A stretch of DNA of 64,000 nt from Amphritea atlantica (GTDB lineage Bacteria; Pseudomonadota; Gammaproteobacteria; Pseudomonadales; Balneatricaceae), in NCBI RefSeq assembly GCF_018860855.1, contig NZ_JAHKQE010000038.1, positions 22,636-86,635 on the forward strand. Reading direction: 5' to 3'. Every line of letters begins with the position of its first letter. The stretch's first letter is position 1. Below are positions 56,217-64,000 of this stretch, piece by piece. The notes beneath the pieces are model-generated. The model saw nothing but the letters and a program-made list of their open reading frames with translations. It had not been told where the DNA came from and did not search any database. The translations under genes were made by a program, and so were the position numbers.

Positions 56217-56737
56217 AGAATTACTCCAGATTCTTTTTTATAGAACTGTCAAACAGGGTGCAGATTACCAGTAAACCATCAGAGCCAACGGGTTTCATAC
56301 TCAACAACCTCACGCAACAGTGCCTGTATCAATTCAGATTAAGAAGATAGTCATTATCTCCAACGAAAAAGAGATCGCAGGTTGCATCGATAGTACGAGT
56401 ATTGGCCGATTGACAACTGACTCGTTACGACAAAAAAAACGACAAAATGCCTGTTTTCGACAGCGCGTTATACTAACGGAAAAGGGGGAACAATAATTAT
56501 GAATAGCCAAAAAAAAAACCACTTCGAAGCCGTGAATCTTCGAAGTGGTGAACAATTACCTGATGATCAAATTCAATGAAAGAATCAATATTGGGTCAGG
56601 CGGCTGTCAAAAAAGCACATGTAATGAAGCATGTTCATCATATAAAAGTCGTACTCAAGGCATCCCTCTTTTAGCGGCACCTTTTGACGCATTAACGACA
56701 TTTAACGGTTTATTGAATGCTGATAGCATCACGAGAA
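56217..56737. other. 520-base spacer between etfB and the BCCT gene
   Basis: Holds the etfB terminator, the BCCT promoter region and one TTAACGACA motif (56692-56700). A plus-strand frame at 56545-56778 running into etfB is not convincing. No RNA gene seen. Confidence 0.5.
56510..56548 (-). terminator. Terminator of the dgc-etf operon
   Basis: CCACTTCGAAG (56519-56529) pairs with CTTCGAAGTGG (56538-56548) over eight bases. On the minus strand a run of nine T follows (plus 56510-56518), a textbook intrinsic terminator about 190 bases after etfB. Confidence 0.92.
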
Positions 56738-57535
56738 TTAGCGTAAAACTCCCTCCTCTACTAACAGATCAAGAATAGCCTGCGCTTGCTCACCCGCGGA
56801 TTCCTGCTTCATTATCCGGCCCCCTTCAGATTGTGATTTAGCCGTTGCCGCTTTAAATCGTTCAGCCGCCGTTTTAGCTTTAATCACTTTCAGTCGTTTA
56901 GGCCGTTTTTTGGCAACGGCTTCATGCCACGATTGACGTAACGTATCCGTTTCAGCATTGACAACCGTCACGGTCATTGCCGCTCGTTGAGCCGGACCGA
57001 AAGCGCTTTGACGTGCCATCGGTGCGGCCGTATCAATGCTAGCAATAAACGGCAGTCGAACCTTGACCGCACGGCGCTGGCCCCGAGGTAACGCCTGTAA
57101 TACCTCGGCGACGCCCTCTTTAACAGAGACAATATCCGCGACGCGAGGGACGATAGACCAACCGAGTTTTTCTGCCAATTGATAAGGCAGCATACCCGAG
57201 CCTTCACCGCTTTCGGCACGCACACCGGTCAAGACAATATCCGCACCGGACTGATGCAGCTGTTCACCCAAAGGAGCGACCGCATCCGCCGCCGGATCAA
57301 GCTGCAAAACATTAATCGCGGTCAGCCCCATGCCAGCATAACTTCTCAAACTTGGCTCGTTGGGATCACCCGCATGCAGCACCACCAATCCATCGGCTTG
57401 ATCCGCCGATAGTCGCAGGCCTAATTCGACCGCTCGACTGTCTTGATCGGCACGCCGCACCCGACCGGATTGTGGATGTTTTCCCACCGACACTAAGGTG
57501 ACAATTTTTAGCTTTTGTGATGAATTAGGCTGCAT
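56738..57535 (-). CDS. etfB: Electron transfer flavoprotein beta subunit
   Basis: ETF beta subunit (265 residues), with ADQADGLVVLHAG and DIVLTGVRAESGEGSGML in the nucleotide-binding region. Together with EtfA it accepts electrons from dimethylglycine oxidation. The C-terminal part (KKRPKRLKVIKAKTAAERFK) is more basic than housekeeping EtfB. The ATG overlaps the etfA end by 11 bases. Confidence 0.88.
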   Translation of the reverse strand: MQPNSSQKLKIVTLVSVGKHPQSGRVRRADQDSRAVELGLRLSADQADGLVVLHAGDPNEPSLRSYAGMGLTAINVLQLDPAADAVAPLGEQLHQSGADIVLTGVRAESGEGSGMLPYQLAEKLGWSIVPRVADIVSVKEGVAEVLQALPRGQRRAVKVRLPFIASIDTAAPMARQSAFGPAQRAAMTVTVVNAETDTLRQSWHEAVAKKRPKRLKVIKAKTAAERFKAATAKSQSEGGRIMKQESAGEQAQAILDLLVEEGVLR

Positions 57536-58784
57536 CCTGATCTCCCTCTATCGATGGCTGTGCACGAAACGCCTGCACCCGCTTTATCAGTTCACCTAGA
57601 ATCTCTTCACTATCACCGATAGCACTTAGCGAAGCGCGTTTAACCATATCGCAACCAGCATCGGTATTGATCGCAATGACCTTATCGCACTGCCCAATAC
57701 CCTGCATATGTTGAATCGCACCGGAGATACCCACCGCCAGATAAACCCGCGCGGTCACCCAAGTACCGGTCGCGCCGACCTGGCGGAAACGTGGCATAAA
57801 GCCATCATCCACCGCCACTCGGCTGGCACCTTCTGTCGCACCCAACACCGCTGCCGCCGCATGAAACTGATCCCAATCATGGATGCCGTTACCAGCCGAC
57901 AGAATAAATTCAGCCTCAGCTAATGCAACCGCATTAGGATCGACAGCCACGGGACCTTGATCTTGCAACTGAGAAATAACCGACACCGGCGTCAATGTCA
58001 CCGGCAGCGCTTCATGGCGGGTTTCATCAATCTGATCCGCACACTCCTCAGCTAACATCAGCAACCGTGGCGTTTCACGGGTAATATCCATCGTGCCACC
58101 GGCACCACGACACACCGCTGTTTGATGATCCACCTGCCAAGCTTGCACCGCTGGACGCTCATGCAATCGTGCCGCCAATCGGGACCCCAGATCAGTGCCA
58201 CCATTGACGCTATCAGGGAATAACCAGTGGCGCGGCTGATACTCGTTTTCGACCTGTAGCAGTGCCGCAAGACGCTGCTCTGGGCAATATCCCTCATAAA
58301 TATCGTCATCGAGCACTAGCAGTCGATCCACACCAGCGGTGTCGAAATGTTCCTCTTTCGCACTCCCAAAGCCGACGGTTAATACTGCGCCGGCACCTTC
58401 AATGCCTGCGGCCAATTTATGTGCTTGGCCAAGCACATCTTTATCATGGCCCGTGAGCCGGCCGCCCACCATATCCGCCACAACGACGATATAGAAATCA
58501 GGATTTTCAACTCGGTGTAACGGCAGTTGAACCTCTTGGGCAGCACTACGCCGCCCTTTACCAGAGGCCGCGGCATTACCTTTAAGCCGATCGATACGTT
58601 TAATACCGTTTGGCCCGATAAAACCGACGCGATGAGGGTATTTACGTAATAAACCACTCGGCCCACGTACCTCAGCGGCATCATCATCCACAAGAGTGCC
58701 ATGTAACGGATGCAACCGGTTACGGGCGATCCATTCAGCCCGCGGATCACGTCGCACGATATCTAATAAGTCATGAGAGGACAT
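57525..58784 (-). CDS. etfA: Electron transfer flavoprotein alpha subunit
   Basis: ETF alpha subunit (419 residues, longer than the usual ~310 owing to an N-terminal extension of about 85 residues). The C-terminal FAD domain has GATGTWVTARVYLAVGISGAI and AINTDAGCDMVKRAS. It starts within the dgcB stop (TGATG), so translation is coupled. It belongs to the dedicated ETF of the betaine pathway, as in Pseudomonas dgc loci. Confidence 0.9.
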   Translation of the reverse strand: MSSHDLLDIVRRDPRAEWIARNRLHPLHGTLVDDDAAEVRGPSGLLRKYPHRVGFIGPNGIKRIDRLKGNAAASGKGRRSAAQEVQLPLHRVENPDFYIVVVADMVGGRLTGHDKDVLGQAHKLAAGIEGAGAVLTVGFGSAKEEHFDTAGVDRLLVLDDDIYEGYCPEQRLAALLQVENEYQPRHWLFPDSVNGGTDLGSRLAARLHERPAVQAWQVDHQTAVCRGAGGTMDITRETPRLLMLAEECADQIDETRHEALPVTLTPVSVISQLQDQGPVAVDPNAVALAEAEFILSAGNGIHDWDQFHAAAAVLGATEGASRVAVDDGFMPRFRQVGATGTWVTARVYLAVGISGAIQHMQGIGQCDKVIAINTDAGCDMVKRASLSAIGDSEEILGELIKRVQAFRAQPSIEGDQDAA

Positions 58785-60745
58785 CAGTGCACCTCCTTAG
58801 CTAAGCCGTTGGCGGTTGGATCAACCAATTGACCCACTAGGATCTCAGCAATATCTTTCACCTGCGGACGCGGTTCAACCACCCCTTCCAGCATCGCGGT
58901 ACATTGCTGACAGCCAACCGCGACTAACTCCGCGCCAGTCTCATTGGCATCTTCCATCCGCATATCGGCAATACGACGCTCACCTGGAATATCTGTTATC
59001 GGTGCGCCACCGCCGCCGCCACAACAGCGGGAACGGAAACCGGAACGCTCCATCTCCGCGATTTCAATACCCATCGAACGCAGCAGTTCACGAGGCGCTT
59101 CATATTCACCGTTATAGCGTCCCAGATAACAGGGATCGTGATAGGTCACTTTGCCACCGATGAATGGATCTAACTGCAAGCTACCCTGCTGCACCAGTGA
59201 ATTCAGGAAGGTCGTATGGTGGAACACTTCGACACCGTTAAGCGCATCAGAACCAAAGTCGTTATATTCATTACGTAGACAGTGATAAGCATGCGGATCG
59301 GTGGTAACAATTTTGCTGAACTTATATTGAGAGAGTACCGCCAAGTTACGCTTCGCCAGATTCTGGAAAGTCGCATCATCGCCCAAGCGACGGGCCACAT
59401 CACCACAATCCAACTCTTCGTCACCCAGTACGGCGAAATCAACCTTAGCCGCCTTAAGCAACTTAACGAAGGCCCGCAGAATACGCTGGCTGCGCATATC
59501 GAAAGCACCATCCGACACCCAAAATAGCACCTCAGCCTGTTTCACATCGCGCATCAATGGCAAGTTTTGATCCGCCGCCCAGTGCGTCCGGCTTGCAGGG
59601 GCATAACCGTTCGGGTTATCCGTGGCGATAATGTTATCCAGCACTTCAGCCCCTTTATTGGGTGTGCTGCCCTTTTCCATCGTCAGGAAACGGCGCATAT
59701 CAACAATCGCATCGACATGCTCGATCATCATCGGACACTCTTCAACACAGGCGCGACAAGTCGTACAAGACCAGAGTGTTTCCGGGGCTAACAAACCGTC
59801 AGTAATAATCTGATTCGGGCCGCCTTTAGCATTACCCACTTCTATCCCTGGATAAGGGCTACCGGCATACTTTGCATCGCTGCCACCGGCTAAACCAACC
59901 ACCATATCTTGAATCAGTTTCTTCGGATTCAATGGCTGACCAGCCGCAAACGCTGGACACACAGCCTCGCACTTACCGCACTGCACGCAAGCATCAAAGC
60001 CAAGCAGTTGATTCCATTTAAAATCAGTGGGTTTCGCGACACCCAAGACACCACCGACTTCCGTGGCCAAGGATAGATCAAGCGGCTTTAACCCCGTTGA
60101 ACGACCGCCGCCAAAACGCTCTTGCCGGCGATGAAACGCCAGATGCAATGCGCCGGCGAAGGCATGTTTCATCGGGCCACCCCAGGTCATGCCGAAAAAC
60201 AGCTCGCCCATACCCCAGATAATCAGCGCCGTGAGCACTAGCGTTAACAAAACGCCACCGACTTGTGACATAAAGCCGTCAGAGAGTACACCCGCTGCCG
60301 GTAGCGTCAGCACAAAGAAGCCTACCGCAAAGGCCAGCAAGCTTTTCGGGAGTCGCATCCACGGACCTTTGGAGATCCGGCTAGGCGGATTCAAGCGGCG
60401 TTTAAAGACAAACAGCGCGCCGACAAACATTAACGCCAGCGATGCTAACAGTGCCCATGCCAAGATCTGACTATCAATACCCAGCAGATGCACCAGCATA
60501 ATCAGCAGCGCAGATAGGACAAAACCGCCACCGGTGGCCGCATGGGTTCTGGACATGTATTTGTCACGCTCAACAATATCATGCAGATCGTGCAGATAGC
60601 GTCCTGGCATTGCCATTAGACCCGCCATCAGATCAACCTGATCCGGCTGACCCGCGCGCCACAACTTAACTCGGCGTACAGCACCGATCACTGCCAGCAG
60701 CAATGCCGTTGCAATCAGTAAAGGATGTAACCACTCAAAAATCAT
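58784..60745 (-). CDS. dgcB: Dimethylglycine demethylase subunit DgcB (membrane Fe-S oxidoreductase)
   Basis: A 653-residue protein: about five transmembrane helices in residues 1-200, two [4Fe-4S] ferredoxin motifs (CVQCGKCEAVCPAF and CTTCRACVEECPMM), then two cysteine-rich CCG-type domains (YHDPCYLGRYN and FRSRCCGGGGG). It links dimethylglycine oxidation and the ETF to the respiratory membrane. GAGGG six bases before the ATG supports the start. It is the first gene after the 270-base gap behind dgcA. Confidence 0.92.
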   Translation of the reverse strand: MIFEWLHPLLIATALLLAVIGAVRRVKLWRAGQPDQVDLMAGLMAMPGRYLHDLHDIVERDKYMSRTHAATGGGFVLSALLIMLVHLLGIDSQILAWALLASLALMFVGALFVFKRRLNPPSRISKGPWMRLPKSLLAFAVGFFVLTLPAAGVLSDGFMSQVGGVLLTLVLTALIIWGMGELFFGMTWGGPMKHAFAGALHLAFHRRQERFGGGRSTGLKPLDLSLATEVGGVLGVAKPTDFKWNQLLGFDACVQCGKCEAVCPAFAAGQPLNPKKLIQDMVVGLAGGSDAKYAGSPYPGIEVGNAKGGPNQIITDGLLAPETLWSCTTCRACVEECPMMIEHVDAIVDMRRFLTMEKGSTPNKGAEVLDNIIATDNPNGYAPASRTHWAADQNLPLMRDVKQAEVLFWVSDGAFDMRSQRILRAFVKLLKAAKVDFAVLGDEELDCGDVARRLGDDATFQNLAKRNLAVLSQYKFSKIVTTDPHAYHCLRNEYNDFGSDALNGVEVFHHTTFLNSLVQQGSLQLDPFIGGKVTYHDPCYLGRYNGEYEAPRELLRSMGIEIAEMERSGFRSRCCGGGGGAPITDIPGERRIADMRMEDANETGAELVAVGCQQCTAMLEGVVEPRPQVKDIAEILVGQLVDPTANGLAKEVH

Positions 60746-61014
60746 AGGGTACCCTCATAACAAGGTATCGGGCTTATAGACGCCCTTTTGGCTGACCGAC
60801 CTGTCCAACTTTTCAAAGCGGTTAGGACAGGCTCGAGAGTTCATTAATACAACAAGCTGAGAAGCTCTAACTGATAAGACCTGTTTGATAGAACCTGCGC
60901 GTTATGGCCGCAGACAGCGCAGATAACGGGTGCAGATAAGTGCCGCGTAGCGACACACTATCTACCCTACAACCGTTTAACGATGCCATAACAAGCACAA
61001 TCATTCAGGTGCCA
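60746..61014. other. Spacer between dgcA and dgcB
   Basis: A 269-base gap within an otherwise tight gene order. It contains CTGCGC with GCGCAG as a weak inverted pair near 60894-60921. It may contain a second promoter for dgcB-etfAB. No gene is seen. Confidence 0.4.
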
Positions 61015-63078
61015 TCAAAGATCTTTACAGAGGCGTAAGGCGTCATACATCGCCGCATGTACGTTGCGCTGCGACACACAGTCCCCCAAGCGCCACAGAA
61101 TCATGCCGTCGCCAGACTCACTCAACACAGGCTGTGGTTTGATATCAAACAGCGCCTCATTATTGATCTGCCCCTTGTTGCGAGACGCCTCTTTCAGGTC
61201 GTAATACAGCTCTTCATTCGGGCGAGTACCGTTTTCAACCACTACCTGATCGACCACACGCTCTTCACGCTGTCCGGTGTATTCGTTCTCCAACACGGCG
61301 ACTAGGTTATCCCCTTCGCGGTAGACTTTTTCCAGTAAGAAATCAGAGGTCATAATCACCTCTTTCTCATACAAAGAACGGTAGTAAGTGGGGAAGGTGG
61401 TACCACCAATGCCGACACCCGGTTTAATATCGTCGGTAACGATCTCCACTAACGCGCCTTTAGCTGACAGATAATCCGCCGCAGACAAGCCTGAGAATTC
61501 GCAGATAGTGTCATAGATCAACACATTCTTACCCGGCTCAACTTTGCCACTGAGGATATCCCAGCTAGAAACAACTAAGCCCTCTTCAGCACCCCATTCA
61601 GAATTCTGATCGATAAATGGACGACCGCCGGTCGCGATGACACAAACATCCGGCTTCAGCTCATTAATTAGCGCTTCATCGGCGGCGGTACCCAAACGGA
61701 CATCCACCCCAAGACGCTCAAGCTCCATCCCTAACCAACGGGTAATACCGGCAATTTGATCTCGCTGAGGTGCTTTAGCCGCCAGGGTGATTTGACCACC
61801 CAGTTCGTCTGCTTTTTCCAGCAGAATAACTTCATGGCCACGTTCCGCCGCCACACGGGCAGACTCCAATCCACCCGGTCCACCACCGACCACGACGACT
61901 TTGCGAATCGGCCCAGTCGTTTTCTCGATAATATGTGGCAAGCCCATATATTCACGTGACGTCGCCGCATTCTGGATACAGAGCACATCGAGGCCCTGAT
62001 ATTGACGGTCGATACAGTAGTTAGCACCGACACACTGACGGATCTGATCCACCTGATCATTTTTGATTTTGGCGATAATATGCGGATCGGCAATATGCGC
62101 TCGAGTCATACCGACAAAATCGACATAACCGGCTTCAATGATACGCTTGGCCTGATTTGGGTCTTTAATGTTCTGGGCATGGATCACCGGTACATCAACG
62201 ACTTCTTTAATACCGGCGGCCAAGTGCAAAAACGGCTCCGGTGGATAACTCATGTTCGGGATAACATTGGCCAAGGTATTGTGCGTATCACAACCGGAAC
62301 CGACTACACCGAAGAAATCCAGCTCGCCAGTCGCATTGTAATAGGCGGCGATCTCTTTCATATCATCATGATTCAAACCATCGGGATGGAATTCATCACC
62401 GGTGATACGCATACCCACAACAAAGTCACGGCCCACTTCGGCCCGTACTGCTTTGAGTACTTCCATACCGAAACGCATCCGGTTTTCAAAGCTACCGCCC
62501 CATCGGTCGGTGCGCTTGTTTACCCGTGGCGACCAGAACTGATCGATCAAATGCTGGTGTACCGCAGACAGTTCAACACCGTCGAGGCCACCCTCTTTAG
62601 CACGTCGAGCCGCTTGAGCGAAATCACCCACAACCCGCCAAATCTCTTCTTCTTCGATCACTTTACAGGTAGCGCGGTGAACCGGCTCACGAATACCAGA
62701 AGGCGACATCAGGTTTGGCCAGTTTTCACCATCCCAGCGGGAGCGACGACCCATATGGCTAATCTGAATCATGATCTTACCGCCGTGCTTATGCACAGCA
62801 TCGGCTAGATTCTGAAAATGGGGGATAATCCGATCGGTAGACAGATTAACCGAACTCCACCAGCTTTGTGGACTGTCGATAGACACCACACTAGAACCAC
62901 CGCAGATACAGAGGCCACAGCCACCTTTGGCTTTCTCCTCGTAGTATTTAACGTAGCGATCCGTGGTCATACCGCCGTCGGTGGCATACACCTCGGCGTG
63001 AGCGGTACTGACAATACGGTTGCGAATAGTCAGATTATTAATCTTTAAAGGCTCAAACAGAACATCAAACTGGGACAT
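61015..63078 (-). CDS. dgcA: Dimethylglycine demethylase subunit DgcA (OYE-family)
   Basis: FMN-containing oxidoreductase (687 residues) of the trimethylamine dehydrogenase/2,4-dienoyl-CoA reductase group, converting dimethylglycine to sarcosine and formaldehyde. An N-terminal TIM barrel (about 1-370) has GKIMIQISHMGRRSRWDG and DGVELSAVHQHLIDQFWSP. The C-terminal FAD/NAD-type domain starts with VVVGGGPGGLESARVAAERG near 396. The Fe-S region has Cys349, Cys355 and Cys367, but Ala352 stands where the family usually has a fourth Cys. Confidence 0.93.
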   Translation of the reverse strand: MSQFDVLFEPLKINNLTIRNRIVSTAHAEVYATDGGMTTDRYVKYYEEKAKGGCGLCICGGSSVVSIDSPQSWWSSVNLSTDRIIPHFQNLADAVHKHGGKIMIQISHMGRRSRWDGENWPNLMSPSGIREPVHRATCKVIEEEEIWRVVGDFAQAARRAKEGGLDGVELSAVHQHLIDQFWSPRVNKRTDRWGGSFENRMRFGMEVLKAVRAEVGRDFVVGMRITGDEFHPDGLNHDDMKEIAAYYNATGELDFFGVVGSGCDTHNTLANVIPNMSYPPEPFLHLAAGIKEVVDVPVIHAQNIKDPNQAKRIIEAGYVDFVGMTRAHIADPHIIAKIKNDQVDQIRQCVGANYCIDRQYQGLDVLCIQNAATSREYMGLPHIIEKTTGPIRKVVVVGGGPGGLESARVAAERGHEVILLEKADELGGQITLAAKAPQRDQIAGITRWLGMELERLGVDVRLGTAADEALINELKPDVCVIATGGRPFIDQNSEWGAEEGLVVSSWDILSGKVEPGKNVLIYDTICEFSGLSAADYLSAKGALVEIVTDDIKPGVGIGGTTFPTYYRSLYEKEVIMTSDFLLEKVYREGDNLVAVLENEYTGQREERVVDQVVVENGTRPNEELYYDLKEASRNKGQINNEALFDIKPQPVLSESGDGMILWRLGDCVSQRNVHAAMYDALRLCKDL

Positions 63079-63242
63079 GATATCTCACCCCGATTACCAT
63101 TAATTAGGAAGGATTAGCTAGCCCATTGGCGGACTAAGCGATCCCTTATGCTATGCATAATCATTGTTATAAAAAGCAGGCAGAAGGCCGATCAACTCAG
63201 TGCGGTCTGTTGCACTTAGCCGATCTCGTTATTAACCGTTAT

Positions 63243-63773
63243 TTACAGCGGTTTAACCTCAAAATAACCCACCTCGCAACCCTCTTCGGCGGCGCACTGT
63301 GTTTGTTCAGATTGCGTGCGAACCGGATAGCCTAAACTCTCAGCAACCTGATCCAGCGCACCGGCAAACCAACCGGTAAACATATAATCCACTTTGCGAT
63401 TCACCTTGCCGTACTGATAAACGAAGCAAGAGTTTTCTAACCGAACGGTGGCCGTACCCGCTTCAACATCCAGCGCTTCAGTGATAAAAAATCCCCAACC
63501 CCGCTGAGACAGACGTTTCAGGTAGTGATGCCAGATATCCGCACCTTCGAGACCATGCTCTTCGGCTTCTTTTTCACACCAGTAGTAAGCTGATTTATAA
63601 CCGGCTTTATAAAGGATATCGGCATAACGTTCGGCGCCGATCTCCTCTTCTATGCCCATATGATTGTTAACAAAGAAGTGACGTGGCACATACAGCATCG
63701 GCAGTGCGTCGGTGGTCCATACACCGGTTTCATCATCAACAACAATTGGCATTTCGGGTGCATGTCCACTCAT
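63243..63773 (-). CDS. DUF5943/4-vinyl-reductase-like protein of the dgc locus
   Basis: A 176-residue protein (YVPRHFFVNNHMGIEEEIGA; NSCFVYQYGKVNRKVDYM) of the V4R-related DUF5943 family. The same family sits before dgcA in Pseudomonas (the PA5397 position), so conserved context is strong. Paired Cys near the end (QCAAEEGCEVG) could bind metal or a ligand. The biochemical role is unknown. Confidence 0.8.
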   Translation of the reverse strand: MSGHAPEMPIVVDDETGVWTTDALPMLYVPRHFFVNNHMGIEEEIGAERYADILYKAGYKSAYYWCEKEAEEHGLEGADIWHHYLKRLSQRGWGFFITEALDVEAGTATVRLENSCFVYQYGKVNRKVDYMFTGWFAGALDQVAESLGYPVRTQSEQTQCAAEEGCEVGYFEVKPL

Positions 63774-63812
63774 GATTCTCTACCTCAAAACTCTCTATCA
63801 ATTCTGTTTATC

Positions 63813-63833
63813 TCAGCCGATCAAATCGGCTGA
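63813..63833. terminator. Small hairpin after the dipeptidase gene
   Basis: TCAGCCGAT (63813-63821) pairs with ATCGGCTGA (63825-63833) over CAA. No T-tract follows on the minus strand, so read-through into the DUF5943 gene is likely. Confidence 0.4.
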
Positions 63834-63891
63834 AAAGTCTAATAATGGTGTCGATTGGGTAAGGTCAGCCAATGGCTAACCTTGGATACAA

Positions 63892-64000
63892 TTACTCGCC
63901 CCACACATCTTTCAGCAGTGTCACCCAGTTCTCACCCATAATCTTGCGTACTTGGGTTTCAGAGAAACCGTGGCGTAACAGCGCTTCAGTCAGATTAGGA
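63892..64000 (-). CDS. Membrane dipeptidase, C-terminal end only
   Basis: The minus strand is open from the right edge to a TAA at 63892. The translation (PNLTEALLRHGFSETQVRKI, then MGENWVTLLKDVWGE) matches the C-terminal end of renal-dipeptidase family (peptidase M19) proteins, where the GENW motif is conserved. The gene at this place in Pseudomonas dgc loci (PA5396) belongs to the same family, which supports the call. Most of the gene is outside the window. Confidence 0.85.
   Translation of the reverse strand, partial: PNLTEALLRHGFSETQVRKIMGENWVTLLKDVWGE

Noticed and set aside
56545..56778. Plus-strand 77-codon frame between BCCT and etfB
   Set aside because: It starts inside a terminator hairpin and ends inside etfB; no support.

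Overview
The window looks like a chromosomal segment of a marine or halophilic gammaproteobacterium. The closest feel is Oceanospirillales (Amphritea, Neptunomonas or Marinobacterium type); this is inferred from gene content, protein flavour and moderate G+C, not from any search. There are no rRNA or tRNA genes, phage modules, complete insertion sequences or CRISPR arrays that I can see. Nearly everything serves uptake, synthesis or breakdown of small nitrogen and methyl compounds (urea, glycine betaine, formate, an osmolyte).

Layout. 1-3.8 kb: the end of a diguanylate cyclase, an 800-base gap with a possible gene relic, and RNase R (rnr). 3.8-7.7 kb (minus strand): a tight three-gene glucosylglycerate operon with phosphatase, GpgS synthase and a GH13_18 phosphorylase. 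8.4-13.1 kb: a PotABCD-type ABC importer. 13.1-16 kb: a DJ-1/PfpI protein, a CurA-like reductase and a divergent LysR regulator. 16.1-27.8 kb (minus strand): one long urea regulon, urtABCDE-ureDABCEFG-ureJ. 28.2-30.6 kb: an unknown secreted protein with a 4x21-residue acidic repeat in AT-rich surroundings. 31.2-35.6 kb (minus strand): an NCS1-transporter/histidine-kinase fusion with its LuxR-type response regulator. 36.1-37.3 kb: a GcvT-family methyltransferase with a sigma-54-like promoter. 37.4-44.6 kb: a ModE-like regulator divergent from an NAD-linked formate dehydrogenase operon (fdsGBA-fdhD-fdsD). 44.7-45.1 kb: an array of ~100-bp repeats. 45.1-64 kb: the glycine betaine catabolic region, with GbdR, formaldehyde dehydrogenase, a DUF294/exonuclease pair, GbcB/GbcA, a BCCT transporter, EtfB/EtfA, DgcB/DgcA, a DUF5943 protein and the tail of a membrane dipeptidase.

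How they fit together. Betaine enters through the BCCT carrier. GbcAB demethylates it to dimethylglycine and DgcAB (with the dedicated ETF) continues to sarcosine; each step releases formaldehyde. FdhA turns formaldehyde into formate, and the Fds complex turns formate into CO2 plus NADH. Urea is imported by UrtABCDE and split by a nickel urease whose active-site residues are all present. The kinase fusion and its partner regulator lie upstream of the urea locus and may be its sensor.

The observations most worth following are: the NCS1-kinase fusion with an eight-cysteine segment and sigma-54/NtrC-like sites; a four-copy TATAGGGGT operator array upstream of urtA; the orphan sigma-54-driven GcvT-like protein; the repeat protein at 28.2 kb; several short tandem repeat arrays next to urease and gbcA; and a perfect FNR/ANR box between gbdR and fdhA.
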